Assembly: GCF_030732065.1 (NCBI RefSeq)
Contig: NZ_JAVBHX010000002.1
Location: 181,804 to 245,803 of the forward strand
DNA length: 64,000 nucleotides
Source: Oceanimonas aquatica
GTDB lineage: Bacteria; Pseudomonadota; Gammaproteobacteria; Enterobacterales; Aeromonadaceae
Direction of reading: 5' to 3'
The notes beneath the pieces are model-generated. The model had not been told where the DNA came from and did no database searches. It was given only the letters and a program-made list of their open reading frames with translations. Positions within the stretch are counted from its first letter, which is position 1. Every line of letters starts with the position of its first letter. The position numbers and the translations under genes were made by a program. Below are positions 1 through 8,966 of this stretch, one piece after another.

Positions 1-178
1 GCATAACTATCCAGAAAAAATGTCGCTCTGGTTATAAAAATTCACTCATTGCAATTTTTAACGCAAAAAAACCGGTTAAACCGCCCCATTCGCCTTGCGA
101 CCTTTCCTCGCCTTGGTTAAAGTCCCCGGCTTTGTTTCTCAAGGTCCGATGACCTTCGCTGTAAAGGAAACCCCGCTG
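1..178. other. Leader region upstream of the NhaC-type antiporter
   Basis: No gene is supported here. The first 80 bases are AT-rich. An in-frame extension of the antiporter could begin with TTG at 95 or ATG at 149, but the extra residues do not look like transporter sequence and the better ribosome-binding site lies just before 179. A half-match to an ArgR box sits at 29-46 and is not strong enough to call. Confidence 0.4.
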
Positions 179-1684
179 ATGGAAAGCCCGCATATCAGTT
201 CGCTGATCCCCATATTTCTGACCCTGCTGCTCTCGCTCACCACCCGTAATGTGGTCATTGGCCTGTTTACCGGCGTGCTCAGTGGTGTGGTCATGCTCAA
301 CAACTGGCTGCATCCCCTCGACAGTTTCGGCATTCTGGTCAAGGACCACCTGGTGGCCCAGCTCACCGACAGCTACAACGCCGGCGTGCTGGTGTTGCTG
401 GTATTTATCGGTGGCTTTGTGGCGCTGATGGAGCAGTCCGGCGGCGGCCAGGCCTTTGCCCGCCGGGTGACCCACTGGGTCAGCAGCAAGTGCCGGGCTC
501 AGGTGTCGGCCTGGCTGGGCGGCATCGTGATTTTCTTCTCGGATCTGGGCACCCCGCTGATCGTGGGCCCGGTGTTCCGGCCGCTGTTTGACAAGCTGAA
601 GGTATCCCGCCAGAAGCTGGCCTTTATTATCGACTCCACCGCCTCGCCGGTGGCCATTCTGGTGCCCTTTATCGGCTGGGGCGTGTACATCATGGGCCTG
701 CTGCAAAAGGAGTTCACCGCCCTGGAGCTTGACTTGAGCGACTGGCAGGCCTTTATCTCCGCCATTCCGTTTCAGTTTTACGCCGTGCTGGCGGTGACCA
801 TGGTGCCGCTGATCGCCTTCAAGAAACTGGACTTTGGCCCCATGGCCGAGGCCGAGCGTGCCGCCGAACGCGGTGAAATCGCCGCCGGCCCGCAGCAGCA
901 GGTTACCCCTTTTACCCACGACAATGCCCGCGCCAGCTTTGTGTGGGCACCGCTGCTGGTCATGGGCACCGTGCTGATGGCCATGCTGGGCCCGCTGGGC
1001 TTTCCGTTTGAAAAGGTCTCCGGCTCGGTGTTTCGCGCCGCTCTGTCTACCGCCTATTTCTCCGCGGCCGTCACCCTGATCGGTCTGATGGCGGTGTACG
1101 GCGTGCGCCGGGTCAGCGATGGTATTGCCGTGTATCTGAAGGGCATGGGCAACATGATGCAGGTGGCCATAGTGCTGATCCTGGCCTGGACCCTGAGCAG
1201 CGTGGGCAAGGAGCTGGGCGCCGCCGCTTATATCGCCGAGCAGGCCCAGGCCGGCTTCCCCGCCTGGCTGGTGCCGGCGGTGGCGTTTTTGCTGTCGGCC
1301 ATCATCTCCTTTGCCACCGGCTCCTCCTGGGGCACCTTTGCCATCATGCTGCCCCTGGTGATCCCCACCGCCATCGCCATCGACGCACCGCTTTACGCCT
1401 GCATCGGCGCCGTGCTGTCGGGAGGCCTGTTCGGCGATCACTGCTCGCCGATTTCGGAAACCACCATTCTGTCGTCTACCGGCTCGGGCTGTGATCAGTT
1501 TGAACACTTCCGTACCCAGCTGCCCTATGCCCTGCTCAATGGCAGTATCGCCCTCGGGGGCTTTGTACTGGCCGGCTTTATCGCCAACCCGCTGATCCTG
1601 GCCGCTGCCGTAGCCGCCCAGCTGGTGCTGGTCAGTCTGCTGGCGTGGCGTCAGCGCGCCCTGCCTCAGGGTCAGACTGCCTGA
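179..1684 (+). CDS. NhaC-family Na+/H+ antiporter
   Basis: About 501 residues of strongly hydrophobic protein with roughly 11-12 predicted membrane segments. It matches the NhaC/Na_H_antiporter family through the stretches FFSDLGTPLIVGP, DSTASPVAILVPFIGWG and, near the C-terminus, FATGSSWGTFAIMLP followed by GDHCSPISETTILSS. Members exchange cytoplasmic Na+ for H+ or carry organic substrates with Na+, so the exact substrate cannot be read from sequence. The start at 179 is chosen because AAAGGAAA lies about nine bases upstream and the next residues run straight into the first hydrophobic helix. It stands alone and converges on the diguanylate cyclase gene, three bases away. Confidence 0.85.
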   Translation: MESPHISSLIPIFLTLLLSLTTRNVVIGLFTGVLSGVVMLNNWLHPLDSFGILVKDHLVAQLTDSYNAGVLVLLVFIGGFVALMEQSGGGQAFARRVTHWVSSKCRAQVSAWLGGIVIFFSDLGTPLIVGPVFRPLFDKLKVSRQKLAFIIDSTASPVAILVPFIGWGVYIMGLLQKEFTALELDLSDWQAFISAIPFQFYAVLAVTMVPLIAFKKLDFGPMAEAERAAERGEIAAGPQQQVTPFTHDNARASFVWAPLLVMGTVLMAMLGPLGFPFEKVSGSVFRAALSTAYFSAAVTLIGLMAVYGVRRVSDGIAVYLKGMGNMMQVAIVLILAWTLSSVGKELGAAAYIAEQAQAGFPAWLVPAVAFLLSAIISFATGSSWGTFAIMLPLVIPTAIAIDAPLYACIGAVLSGGLFGDHCSPISETTILSSTGSGCDQFEHFRTQLPYALLNGSIALGGFVLAGFIANPLILAAAVAAQLVLVSLLAWRQRALPQGQTA

Positions 1685-1687
1685 GAC

Positions 1688-3394
1688 CTATCCGGGCCGG
1701 CACTCGCCGGCCCCGCATTCGGGGGGCGCGGCACACAGGCGGTTGCGCCCCTGCTCCTTGGCCGCATACAGCGCCTTGTCGGCCCGGCCCACAAAATCCT
1801 CGATACGATCATGCTGCTCGGGCACCCCGGCCACCACGCCGAGGCTCAGGGTCACGACGCCGTGCTCGGACTGGTCATGGGCAATATTGAGCGCCCGCAC
1901 CGCCTGCAGCAGCCGGCCGGCCACATGACGGGTCTGCCACAGATCCAGCTCCGGCAGCAGCACGATAAACTCTTCACCGCCATAACGGGCCACCATGTCA
2001 CCCTGGCGATGCAACTGGCCGGCCAGCGCCTGAGCCACCCGATGCAGGCATTCGTCCCCCTCCTGATGGCCGTATTCATCGTTAAAGCGTTTGAAGTAAT
2101 CAATGTCTCCCATCACCAGTCCGAGCGAACGCTGCTCACGCTGGGCCCGCCGCCATTCGGCTTCCAGGTGCCGGTCAAAGCAGCGCCGGTTGGCGATCTG
2201 AGTCAGGTCATCCACTTCGCTCAGGCGCTGCAGTGACTGGTTCATTTCCTGCAAATGACGGTTGGCCCGGGCCAGTTGCTGCTCCGCCGTTTGCCGGGCA
2301 TTGACAAAGGTCTCAAAGGTCGCGCCCATGCGGCTGATTTCATCATCGCCCTCGCTGGGAATGGGCACCGGCTTGCCCTCACCGTGGGAAAGCATGGCCC
2401 GGCTGAGATCATTGATGCGATAAATAATGGCCCGGCGAATATAGAAAATGGCCCCCAGGGTGATCAGCACCAGCATCATGGAAGCCGCCAGCAACCCCGC
2501 CAGTGAATTTTGCATCAAGGCCTGTTGCTCGGCCAGGGCCTGCTCCGCCGAGGCCTTGAGCCGCTTGTGATAACCAAAAGTGGCGCTGGTGAGCTTTTGC
2601 GCCAGCACCCGGGTCTGACGGGCCGTGGCCAGGGTGGCCCGGGCATGACGCAGCAGCGGGCCGCGCCGGGTGAACACCGCCGGCAACTGCTGCTCAAGCC
2701 GGGCACGCAGGGCAATAAAGTCGGGCTGGGTCAGCGTCAGGCCGGACAGCACCTGCAATTGCTGTTCGCAGTAGGCTTTCAGGCGGCTGATATGCCCCGG
2801 CCGCTCTGCACTCAGGGCGGCGGCGGCATAGCCCAGCGCCGCCAGTGCCGGCCCGGTAAAGCGCTGCTCGGCCACAGGCAGCCCCTCCATCGACTGCAGC
2901 TCGGACACTCGCCTGAGCAGCAGAAACAAGTCATCCACCTGATGAAACTGTTCCGCTTGCAGCTCCTGCTCGGCCCGCAGCCGCTCGTTCAGCCGGTCCA
3001 GACTGCTGAAAAAGGGGGTTTGCCAGCGATCCAGGGCGGCGGCATCGGCCTCGCTCATCCGCCCACCATCCTGCTCCAGCCGTTCCCGGGTGCCCTGATA
3101 GATGCTGGCCAGGTTTTCCACCCGCCGGTTGCCGGCACTCACCGAGCGATCATTGCCCACCAGCAATTCATAGACCTCGGCGGCAATGGTTTCGGCATCC
3201 CGGGTGAGCTCGGCGGCGATCATGGCCCGCTCAAAATGACCGCTCACCGCCCCCACCAGCCGCGAGTACTGGCTGAATATCACATAGGCAAACAGCGAGG
3301 CTGAAAGCAGATAGAGTCCGAATACCAGCATGATGATGAACGTCAGCCGGCGTCCCAGGCTGTTGCGAATGGTCATGCGGCCACTGGCGGTCAC
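1688..3394 (-). CDS. Membrane diguanylate cyclase (HAMP-GGDEF) with periplasmic sensor domain
   Basis: 568 residues: membrane segment at about 17-40, a helical periplasmic region to about 297, second membrane segment at about 298-318, HAMP-like linker to about 372, then a GGDEF domain. The active-site loop is GGEEF at 472-476, a functional variant. An RxxD inhibitory site (R463-D466) sits five residues before it, so it should make cyclic di-GMP from two GTP and be product-inhibited. The GTG start is preceded by GAGGTG. It follows the amino-acid-binding protein gene by 9 bases on the same strand, so the two are probably cotranscribed and the binding protein may feed the periplasmic domain. Confidence 0.9.
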   Translation of the reverse strand: MTASGRMTIRNSLGRRLTFIIMLVFGLYLLSASLFAYVIFSQYSRLVGAVSGHFERAMIAAELTRDAETIAAEVYELLVGNDRSVSAGNRRVENLASIYQGTRERLEQDGGRMSEADAAALDRWQTPFFSSLDRLNERLRAEQELQAEQFHQVDDLFLLLRRVSELQSMEGLPVAEQRFTGPALAALGYAAAALSAERPGHISRLKAYCEQQLQVLSGLTLTQPDFIALRARLEQQLPAVFTRRGPLLRHARATLATARQTRVLAQKLTSATFGYHKRLKASAEQALAEQQALMQNSLAGLLAASMMLVLITLGAIFYIRRAIIYRINDLSRAMLSHGEGKPVPIPSEGDDEISRMGATFETFVNARQTAEQQLARANRHLQEMNQSLQRLSEVDDLTQIANRRCFDRHLEAEWRRAQREQRSLGLVMGDIDYFKRFNDEYGHQEGDECLHRVAQALAGQLHRQGDMVARYGGEEFIVLLPELDLWQTRHVAGRLLQAVRALNIAHDQSEHGVVTLSLGVVAGVPEQHDRIEDFVGRADKALYAAKEQGRNRLCAAPPECGAGECRPG

Positions 3395-3403
3395 GTTGGC
3401 ACC

Positions 3404-4423
3404 TCAGCGGAACAGAGGAGCATACAGCAACCCGCCTCGGGACCAGGGCTGATTCAGCCCCTGAGGCATATTGACCGGGGTGCCGGGGCCAAAGTGGCGC
3501 TGATAGATTTCGCTGTAGTTACCCACGCTGTGAATGGCCCGGTAGGCCCAGTCGTCGGGCAGCCCCAGCCGTTTGCCCAGATCTCCGCTCACCCCCAGCA
3601 GGTTGCGGATTTCCGCGTCCTTGTTGCCGGAGCGGATCTGATCGATGTTTTTTTGGGTAATGCCCTTGTCGTCGGCCAGGATCAGGGCGTGGATCACCGA
3701 ACGAATGACCCGCTCCCACTCGGCGTCGTCGTTGCGGACCATGGGGCCAACAGGCTCTCGTGACAGCAACTCGGGCAGAATGCGGTAATCATTAGGAGCG
3801 TCGGCCCGGTGGGCCCGGTTAATGGCCAGGTTGATGCGGTCGGCGGTGTAGGCATCGCAGTGCCCCCGAAAAAAGCTGTCGCCGTTGGAAAACAGCACCT
3901 TCGCATGGATCTGATCCCGCGCCAGCAGGGTCAGCAGGTGGTTGTGGGTGGTGGTGTTTTCGGTCACGCACACCGACTTGCCGTCGAGGTCGGCCAGCTT
4001 GCCAATGCCCGAATCCTTGCGAACCAGCAGGCCCTGGCCGTCAAACAGGTAGATGGCGGGAAAGGCCACCTGATATTGATCTTCCCGCCCAAGGGTCCAG
4101 GTGGCGCTGTACATCACCACGTCGCTGCGTTTTTGCTGCAGCGTGGTAAAGCGGCTGGTGGCGTCCACTTCCACATATTGTACCCGGTCTGCATCGCCAA
4201 ACAGGGCGGCGGCGGTGGCCCGGCAGAAGTCCACGTAAAACCCGCGCCAGACACCGCTTTCATCGATGGCGCTGCGACCGGGGTCATCCGGAAACACGCC
4301 ACAACGAATATCGCCGTGGCGCAGCACCGTCTGCAGGGTGTTGGCCTGCGCCGGCAGGCCCGCCAGCAGTAACAGCAACAGGGCCAGCCCGCCGGCGGCC
4401 TTGCCAAAATATTCCATTCCCAT
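3404..4423 (-). CDS. Orphan periplasmic amino-acid-binding protein (AapJ/BztA-like)
   Basis: About 339 residues with a cleavable signal peptide (hydrophobic core LALLLLLLAGLP, cleavage near AQA-NT). The mature part matches the general L-amino-acid-binding proteins AapJ/BztA: GDIRCGVFPDDPG, YVDFCRATAAALFG, VVMYSATWTLGRE, VTENTTTHNHL and a C-terminal VGNYSEIYQRHFG. Such proteins normally serve an ABC importer, but no permease or ATPase gene is near. The only partner is the diguanylate cyclase 9 bases downstream, which suggests a sensory role. Met codons at 4426, 4423 and 4417 compete; 4423 has AAGGG seven bases upstream. Confidence 0.85.
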   Translation of the reverse strand: MGMEYFGKAAGGLALLLLLLAGLPAQANTLQTVLRHGDIRCGVFPDDPGRSAIDESGVWRGFYVDFCRATAAALFGDADRVQYVEVDATSRFTTLQQKRSDVVMYSATWTLGREDQYQVAFPAIYLFDGQGLLVRKDSGIGKLADLDGKSVCVTENTTTHNHLLTLLARDQIHAKVLFSNGDSFFRGHCDAYTADRINLAINRAHRADAPNDYRILPELLSREPVGPMVRNDDAEWERVIRSVIHALILADDKGITQKNIDQIRSGNKDAEIRNLLGVSGDLGKRLGLPDDWAYRAIHSVGNYSEIYQRHFGPGTPVNMPQGLNQPWSRGGLLYAPLFR

Positions 4424-4613
4424 CATCGCACCCTTGTCAACGCACCCCTTAACCCTGTCAGCATGACCCATTTTGCAAAAAATGACAGCATCCAGTCGCC
4501 ATTTGGCTCACACTTTCCGTTTTTCCTCCTGGCGCTTACGGGTGGCCGGCGTAAACCGGCCGCCGGCGTCAGCGACTATTCTGAACACAGACCTTTTTGT
4601 CAGGAGAAACACC

Positions 4614-5048
4614 ATGCTCATTACGATCACCGTGCGGCTGGTTTCCGGTATGTATGCCCATGATGACTGGGCCTGCGAGCTGGAAATCGACGACGGCGCC
4701 ACCCTGCATGAGCTGCACGATGCCATTCAGCAGGCGGTGCGGTTCAACAATGATCATATGTATTCGTTTTTTATCGCCCGCAGCGAACACGCCGGCGAAC
4801 GCCTGCACTTTGACGGTGACGAATACTCCCTCGATGCGCCCATTTCGGATCTGTTTCCGCTACCCAGGGGCAAAAAACTGTTCTACTGGTTCGACTTTGG
4901 TGACGACTGGATTTTTCAGGTGTCCCGCTCCCGTAAAAAGCCGAGATCCGATCCGGCCACGCAACGCTATCCGCGCCTGACCGGAGAAACCGGTACCCGC
5001 CCGGTGCAGTATGAAGGCTATGATCCCCATGCCGAGCCGGAGTGGTAA
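4614..5048 (+). CDS. pRiA4b ORF-3-like domain protein
   Basis: 144 residues. The N-terminal strand (ITVRLVSG), then DGATLHELHDAIQQAV and the segment FWFDFGDDW-like (YWFDFGDDWIFQV) match the plasmid pRiA4b ORF-3-like family, a widespread fold of unknown function. CAGGAGA precedes the ATG, so the start is firm. The tail (GYDPHAEPEW) is polar. It is followed four bases later by the sugar dehydrogenase gene on the same strand, so they may share a transcript. No function is proposed. Confidence 0.75.
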   Translation: MLITITVRLVSGMYAHDDWACELEIDDGATLHELHDAIQQAVRFNNDHMYSFFIARSEHAGERLHFDGDEYSLDAPISDLFPLPRGKKLFYWFDFGDDWIFQVSRSRKKPRSDPATQRYPRLTGETGTRPVQYEGYDPHAEPEW

Positions 5049-5052
5049 GCCC

Positions 5053-6144
5053 ATGTTGAGAGCCTTTTTCGTGTTGTTGCTGCTGAGCCTGCCGCTGGCG
5101 GCGGCAGAGTACCGGGTGCAGACCCTGGCCACCGGGCTGCATCACCCTTGGAGCCTGACCGAGCTGCCCGACGGCAGTCTGCTGCTGAGTGAACGCCGGG
5201 GCCGGCTGTGGCATATGACGATAAATGGAAAGCGACGCGCCGTTTCCGGCCTGCCGGCCATTGCCGCCGGCGGCCAGGGCGGCCTGCTCGATCTGGCCCT
5301 GCACCCGCAGTTTGCCGACAACCGGCTGCTGTATTTCAGCTTCAGTCAGCCCGGCCCGGGCGGCGCCGGTACCGCCGTGGGCCGGGCCCGGCTGAACGGG
5401 AACAAGCTGGAACAACTGCAGGTGCTTTTTGAACAGACACCCAAAACCCACGGCCGGGCCCATTTTGGCTCCCGCCTGGCCTTTGATAACCAGGGTTATC
5501 TTTTTATTACCACCGGCGATCGCTACCACAGCCGGCATCAGGCCCAGCGCCTCGACAACCATCTGGGCAAGATCCTTCGGCTGCATGATGACGGCCGGGT
5601 GCCCGCCGACAATCCCTTTGTCGGCACCCCCGGTGCCCTGCCAGAAATCTGGAGCCTGGGGCACCGCAACCTGCAGGGCGCCGCCATTCATCCGGGTAGC
5701 GGCGAACTCTGGACCCACGAGCATGGCCCGCAGGGCGGCGACGAGGTTAACCGCATTCGAAAAGGGGCCAACTACGGCTGGCCGGTGGTGACCTTTGGTG
5801 AGGAATACGGCGGCGGCACCATTGGCGAAGGCAGCCGCAAACCGGGCATGGAGGATCCACTCTGGGTATGGGTGCCGTCCATTGCCCCTTCCGGCATGCT
5901 GTTTTACACCGGTGAGGCCTTTCCCGGCTGGCGCAACAACCTGTTTGTGGGCGCCCTGGCCGGGCGACGGCTGGTTCGGCTGGAGCTGGACGGCGATCGC
6001 GTCACGGGCGAGCATCATCTGCTGGTTGAGCAGGGCTTTCGTATTCGTGCCCTGCACCAGGCCGCCGACGGCGGTATTTACGTGCTCACCGACGACGCCG
6101 ATGGCCGCCTGCTCAAGCTGGTGCCGGTGGCAGCCAAGGGCTGA
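5053..6144 (+). CDS. yliI: PQQ-dependent aldose sugar dehydrogenase (YliI/Asd type), secreted
   Basis: 363 residues starting with a signal peptide (LRAFFVLLLLSLPLAAA). The mature protein is a six-bladed beta-propeller of the soluble glucose/sorbosone dehydrogenase family, shown by HHPWSLTELPDGSLLLSER, FGSRLAFDNQGYLFITTGD, LGKILRLHDDG, WSLGHRNLQG, THEHGPQGGDEVN and GANYGWP. Family members oxidise aldose sugars in the periplasm with PQQ as cofactor. No PQQ synthesis genes are in the window. The ATG at 5053 is preferred over one at 5011 because it begins the signal peptide exactly and GGAG lies upstream. Confidence 0.88.
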   Translation: MLRAFFVLLLLSLPLAAAEYRVQTLATGLHHPWSLTELPDGSLLLSERRGRLWHMTINGKRRAVSGLPAIAAGGQGGLLDLALHPQFADNRLLYFSFSQPGPGGAGTAVGRARLNGNKLEQLQVLFEQTPKTHGRAHFGSRLAFDNQGYLFITTGDRYHSRHQAQRLDNHLGKILRLHDDGRVPADNPFVGTPGALPEIWSLGHRNLQGAAIHPGSGELWTHEHGPQGGDEVNRIRKGANYGWPVVTFGEEYGGGTIGEGSRKPGMEDPLWVWVPSIAPSGMLFYTGEAFPGWRNNLFVGALAGRRLVRLELDGDRVTGEHHLLVEQGFRIRALHQAADGGIYVLTDDADGRLLKLVPVAAKG

Positions 6145-6221
6145 TCTTGAGCGGGAAATGGGGTAACCTGTAACAACTGTACTTTATTTCAGTTACTTTT
6201 GTGAACAATAAGGAAGGCAAT

Positions 6222-6671
6222 ATGAGCGACAAGATCTGGAACGTTTACCTCTCCGGCGAAATCCACACCGACTGGCGCGAGCAAATCATCAATGGTTGCG
6301 ACGCCAAGGGCCTGAAGGTGCGCTTCAGCTCCGCCGTGACCGATCACGACGCCAGCGACATGGTGGGCGTAAACATTCTGGGCAGCGAAGAAGACAACTT
6401 CTGGCGTGACCGCAAGGCCTCCGGCATCAACAGCATTCGTACTTCTACCCACATCAAGGAAGCGGATCTGGTGGTGGTGCGTTTCGGACCCAAATACAAG
6501 CAGTGGAACGCCGCCTTTGACGCCGGCTTTGCCGTGGCGTCCGGTGTGCCCATCATCACCCTGCACGATGCCGAGCACGATCACCCGCTGAAGGAAGTGG
6601 ACGAGGCCGCCAAGGCTACCTGCCGTCACCCGGAGCAGGTGGTGGAGATCCTGGCCTACCTGATGTCCTGA
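6222..6671 (+). CDS. ytoQ: YtoQ family protein
   Basis: 149 residues beginning MSDKIWNVYLSGEIHTDW, the signature N-terminus of the YtoQ family, with a nucleoside-2-deoxyribosyltransferase-like fold (VVVRFGPKYKQWNAAFDAG). The family has no proven reaction. AAGGAAGG before the ATG fixes the start and excludes the upstream in-frame GTG. It is a single-gene unit closed by a clear terminator. Confidence 0.85.
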   Translation: MSDKIWNVYLSGEIHTDWREQIINGCDAKGLKVRFSSAVTDHDASDMVGVNILGSEEDNFWRDRKASGINSIRTSTHIKEADLVVVRFGPKYKQWNAAFDAGFAVASGVPIITLHDAEHDHPLKEVDEAAKATCRHPEQVVEILAYLMS

Positions 6672-6681
6672 TCCCCCATAA

Positions 6682-6708
6682 AACGGAGCCTGAATGGCTC
6701 CGTTTTTA
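6682..6708 (+). terminator. Rho-independent terminator after ytoQ
   Basis: Perfect nine-base arms AACGGAGCC / GGCTCCGTT around a TGAAT loop, followed by a T run. Confidence 0.9.
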
Positions 6709-6812
6709 CTTGTTTGTGCCGGTTTCTGTCGGCCATCGTCCCGCCAGCCCCTTCTTCGAGCCCCCTTCTGTTTTAAACTTGGCCTCAGACATGACAGAAC
6801 GGGTACCACTCC

Positions 6813-7169
6813 ATGAACATTCGCCTCGCTACGCTGCTGCTGACGCTGGTCACGCCGTTAATGGCTGCCGAGCCAATATGGGTAGACGTGCGCAGTGTGG
6901 AGGAGTATCAGCAGGATCACCTGCCCGGCGCCGTGCTGATCCCCCATACCCACATCGCCCGGGGCGTGAGCGAGCAGTTTCCCAACCGCAATACTCCCAT
7001 CAACCTCTACGGTGCCGATGGCCGGCGCTCCCGCATGGCCATGGAAGCCCTGCAGGCACTGGGCTACAGCCGGGTAGAAGACTTTGGCAGCCTGAGCCAG
7101 CTCAGGGGTGAAGCGCCGGCCCCCATGCCCACGCTGCAGCCTGCCAGCCACTCCCTGCCCTTGCAGTAA
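6813..7169 (+). CDS. Exported rhodanese-fold protein lacking the catalytic cysteine
   Basis: 118 residues with an N-terminal signal peptide (LATLLLTLVTPLMAAE). The rhodanese fold is clear: WVDVRSVEEYQQDHLPGAVLIPH, then INLYGADGRRSRMAMEALQALGY. In active sulfurtransferases such as PspE the loop is Tyr-Cys-x-x-Gly-Arg. Here Gly67 replaces the cysteine, so sulfur transfer by the usual route is not expected. The last 25 residues are proline-rich and outside the domain. It converges on cvrA six bases away. It may act as a binding or scaffold protein; this is inference. Confidence 0.8.
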   Translation: MNIRLATLLLTLVTPLMAAEPIWVDVRSVEEYQQDHLPGAVLIPHTHIARGVSEQFPNRNTPINLYGADGRRSRMAMEALQALGYSRVEDFGSLSQLRGEAPAPMPTLQPASHSLPLQ

Positions 7170-7175
7170 GCGCCC

Positions 7176-8897
7176 TCACGCGGGCTCGAATTCGCGCATG
7201 CCCACCTTCAGCACCCGGTCGCCATCCACGTCTGCCACCGTCCAGATCATGTCGTAACGCACAAAGTGATCCCCCACCACAGGGTGACCACTGTTGTGGG
7301 CCAGCATAAAGTCGCCCAGGGTCAGATCCCGCTCGGTAACGGGCACGTCCACGCCGTACATCAGCGCCACATCGCCCATGCGGGCATCGGCGTCGAGAAT
7401 AAAATCGCCAAAAAAGGCCCGGGCTTTTTCCCGTGCCGCTTCCAGATTGCCACCAAACATGTTGTTCAGGGTCTTGAGATGGGTGCTGCGGCCGATCACA
7501 CAAAGCATGTCATTGACCGCCAGCCGGGTGCTGCCCGAGGCGGGCAGCAGGTTTTCCCCCCGGAATACCGCCGCCACCCGGCAATGGGGCGGAAAGGTCA
7601 GCTGGCGTACCACCACGCCGTCGAGAGACTGGCTGTCCACCTGATAGAGGAACATCTCGAAGTCGTCTTCCTTGAAAATACCCAGCATGGAGCGCCGCCG
7701 GGGCGCCGGCTCGGGGGGCACTTCCACCTTCATCCAGCGGGCCACCGGCGACAGGGTGGAGCCCTGCACCAGCAGAGAGATCAGCACCACGAAAAAGGCC
7801 ACGTTAAACAGCATGTTGCCTTCGGGAATACCGGCCATCAGCGGAAAAATGGCCAGCACAATGGGCACGGCGCCACGCAGCCCCACCCAGGAGATAAAGC
7901 CCAGCTCGCGCCCATTAAAGCGGAAGAACGGCAGCAGCGAGGCCAGCACCGCCAGTGGGCGTGCCACAAAGATCATGGCCAGGGCAATCAGGCTGGCGGG
8001 CAGTGCCATGGCCCACATGTCGGCGGGAGAGATCAGCAGTCCCAACACCAGGAACAAGCCAATCTGGCTAAGCCAGGCCAGGCCGTCGAACACCGGCAGA
8101 ATCGACTCCAGGTTGCGCAGGCGGGAATTGCCCAGCACCAGTCCGGCCAGGTATACCGCCAGAAAACCGCTACCTTCCAGCACGGCGGTCAGGGCAAACA
8201 GGGTCAGGCCAAAGCCGAACACCAGCAGTGGATAGAGGCCGGCCACCAGGTGAATGCGGCGGATCAGCTGCACCAGCAGCAGGCCGCCCAGCAGCCCCGC
8301 CAGCGCCCCCACGCCGAACTGGCTGAGCAGGAACAACAGGGCATCACGGGAGCTGTTCATCTCGCCGGTGATCAGGGCAATCAGGGTCAGGGTGAGAAAG
8401 ATGGCCATGGGATCGTTGGTGCCCGACTCGATTTCAAGCGAGGCTCCTACCCGCTGGTTAAGCTGCATGCCCCGGCCACCGAGCAGGGAAAACACCGCCG
8501 CCGCATCGGTGGAGCCGACAATGGCTCCCAGCAGTAAGCCCTGCAACCAGCCCAGCTCGAGAATGTACACGGCCAGCAGGCCGGTAATACCACTGGTGAT
8601 CACCACCCCAAGAGTGGCCAGGCTGAGCGCCGGCTTGAGGCCCACACGAAAGGTATCCATGCGGGTACGCATGCCGCCGTCGAGCAAAATAATGGCCAGG
8701 GCCAGGTTGCCCACGGTATAAGCCAGGGAATAACTCTCGAACTGAATGCCGCCGGGACCGCTTTCACCGGCCAGCATGCCGATCAACAGGAAAATAAGCA
8801 GAATGGGAATGCCCGAGCGCGCCGACACCAGGGTCGCCAGCACACTCAGACACAGCAAGACGCCGGCCAGCAAAAACAGGTGTTCGATATTATCCAA
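7176..8897 (-). CDS. cvrA: K+/H+ antiporter NhaP2/CvrA
   Basis: 573 residues. Residues 1-390 form the CPA1 antiporter domain with about 12 membrane helices; GSTDAAAVFSLLGG and IESGTNDPMAIFLTL carry the ion-binding Asp and Asn-Asp. A soluble RCK_C/TrkA-C domain (about 400-480) and a CorC/HlyC-associated domain (about 490-570) follow, the CvrA architecture. It exports K+ in exchange for H+ and takes part in volume and alkaline-pH control. The start is probably TTG (Met-Asp-Asn-Ile); no in-frame ATG lies nearby. Confidence 0.9.
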   Translation of the reverse strand: MDNIEHLFLLAGVLLCLSVLATLVSARSGIPILLIFLLIGMLAGESGPGGIQFESYSLAYTVGNLALAIILLDGGMRTRMDTFRVGLKPALSLATLGVVITSGITGLLAVYILELGWLQGLLLGAIVGSTDAAAVFSLLGGRGMQLNQRVGASLEIESGTNDPMAIFLTLTLIALITGEMNSSRDALLFLLSQFGVGALAGLLGGLLLVQLIRRIHLVAGLYPLLVFGFGLTLFALTAVLEGSGFLAVYLAGLVLGNSRLRNLESILPVFDGLAWLSQIGLFLVLGLLISPADMWAMALPASLIALAMIFVARPLAVLASLLPFFRFNGRELGFISWVGLRGAVPIVLAIFPLMAGIPEGNMLFNVAFFVVLISLLVQGSTLSPVARWMKVEVPPEPAPRRRSMLGIFKEDDFEMFLYQVDSQSLDGVVVRQLTFPPHCRVAAVFRGENLLPASGSTRLAVNDMLCVIGRSTHLKTLNNMFGGNLEAAREKARAFFGDFILDADARMGDVALMYGVDVPVTERDLTLGDFMLAHNSGHPVVGDHFVRYDMIWTVADVDGDRVLKVGMREFEPA

Positions 8898-8966
8898 TAT
8901 GATTATTCCAGTGCTTTTTAGATATGAATGTTATATCACAGCCGAAGCCGCCCGCAGGGTGAGAAT

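Noticed and set aside
29..46. ArgR-box-like sequence near the window start
   Set aside because: Only the right half-site (ATTCA) is good; the left half has three mismatches and no second box lies at the usual spacing.
32..1507. Long minus-strand frame opposite the NhaC gene
   Set aside because: Composition (His, Gln, Gly-rich) is typical of antisense to a hydrophobic protein gene; no start signal or family match.
3404..4423. Complete amino-acid ABC importer
   Set aside because: Only the binding protein is present; no permease or ATPase gene lies within the window.
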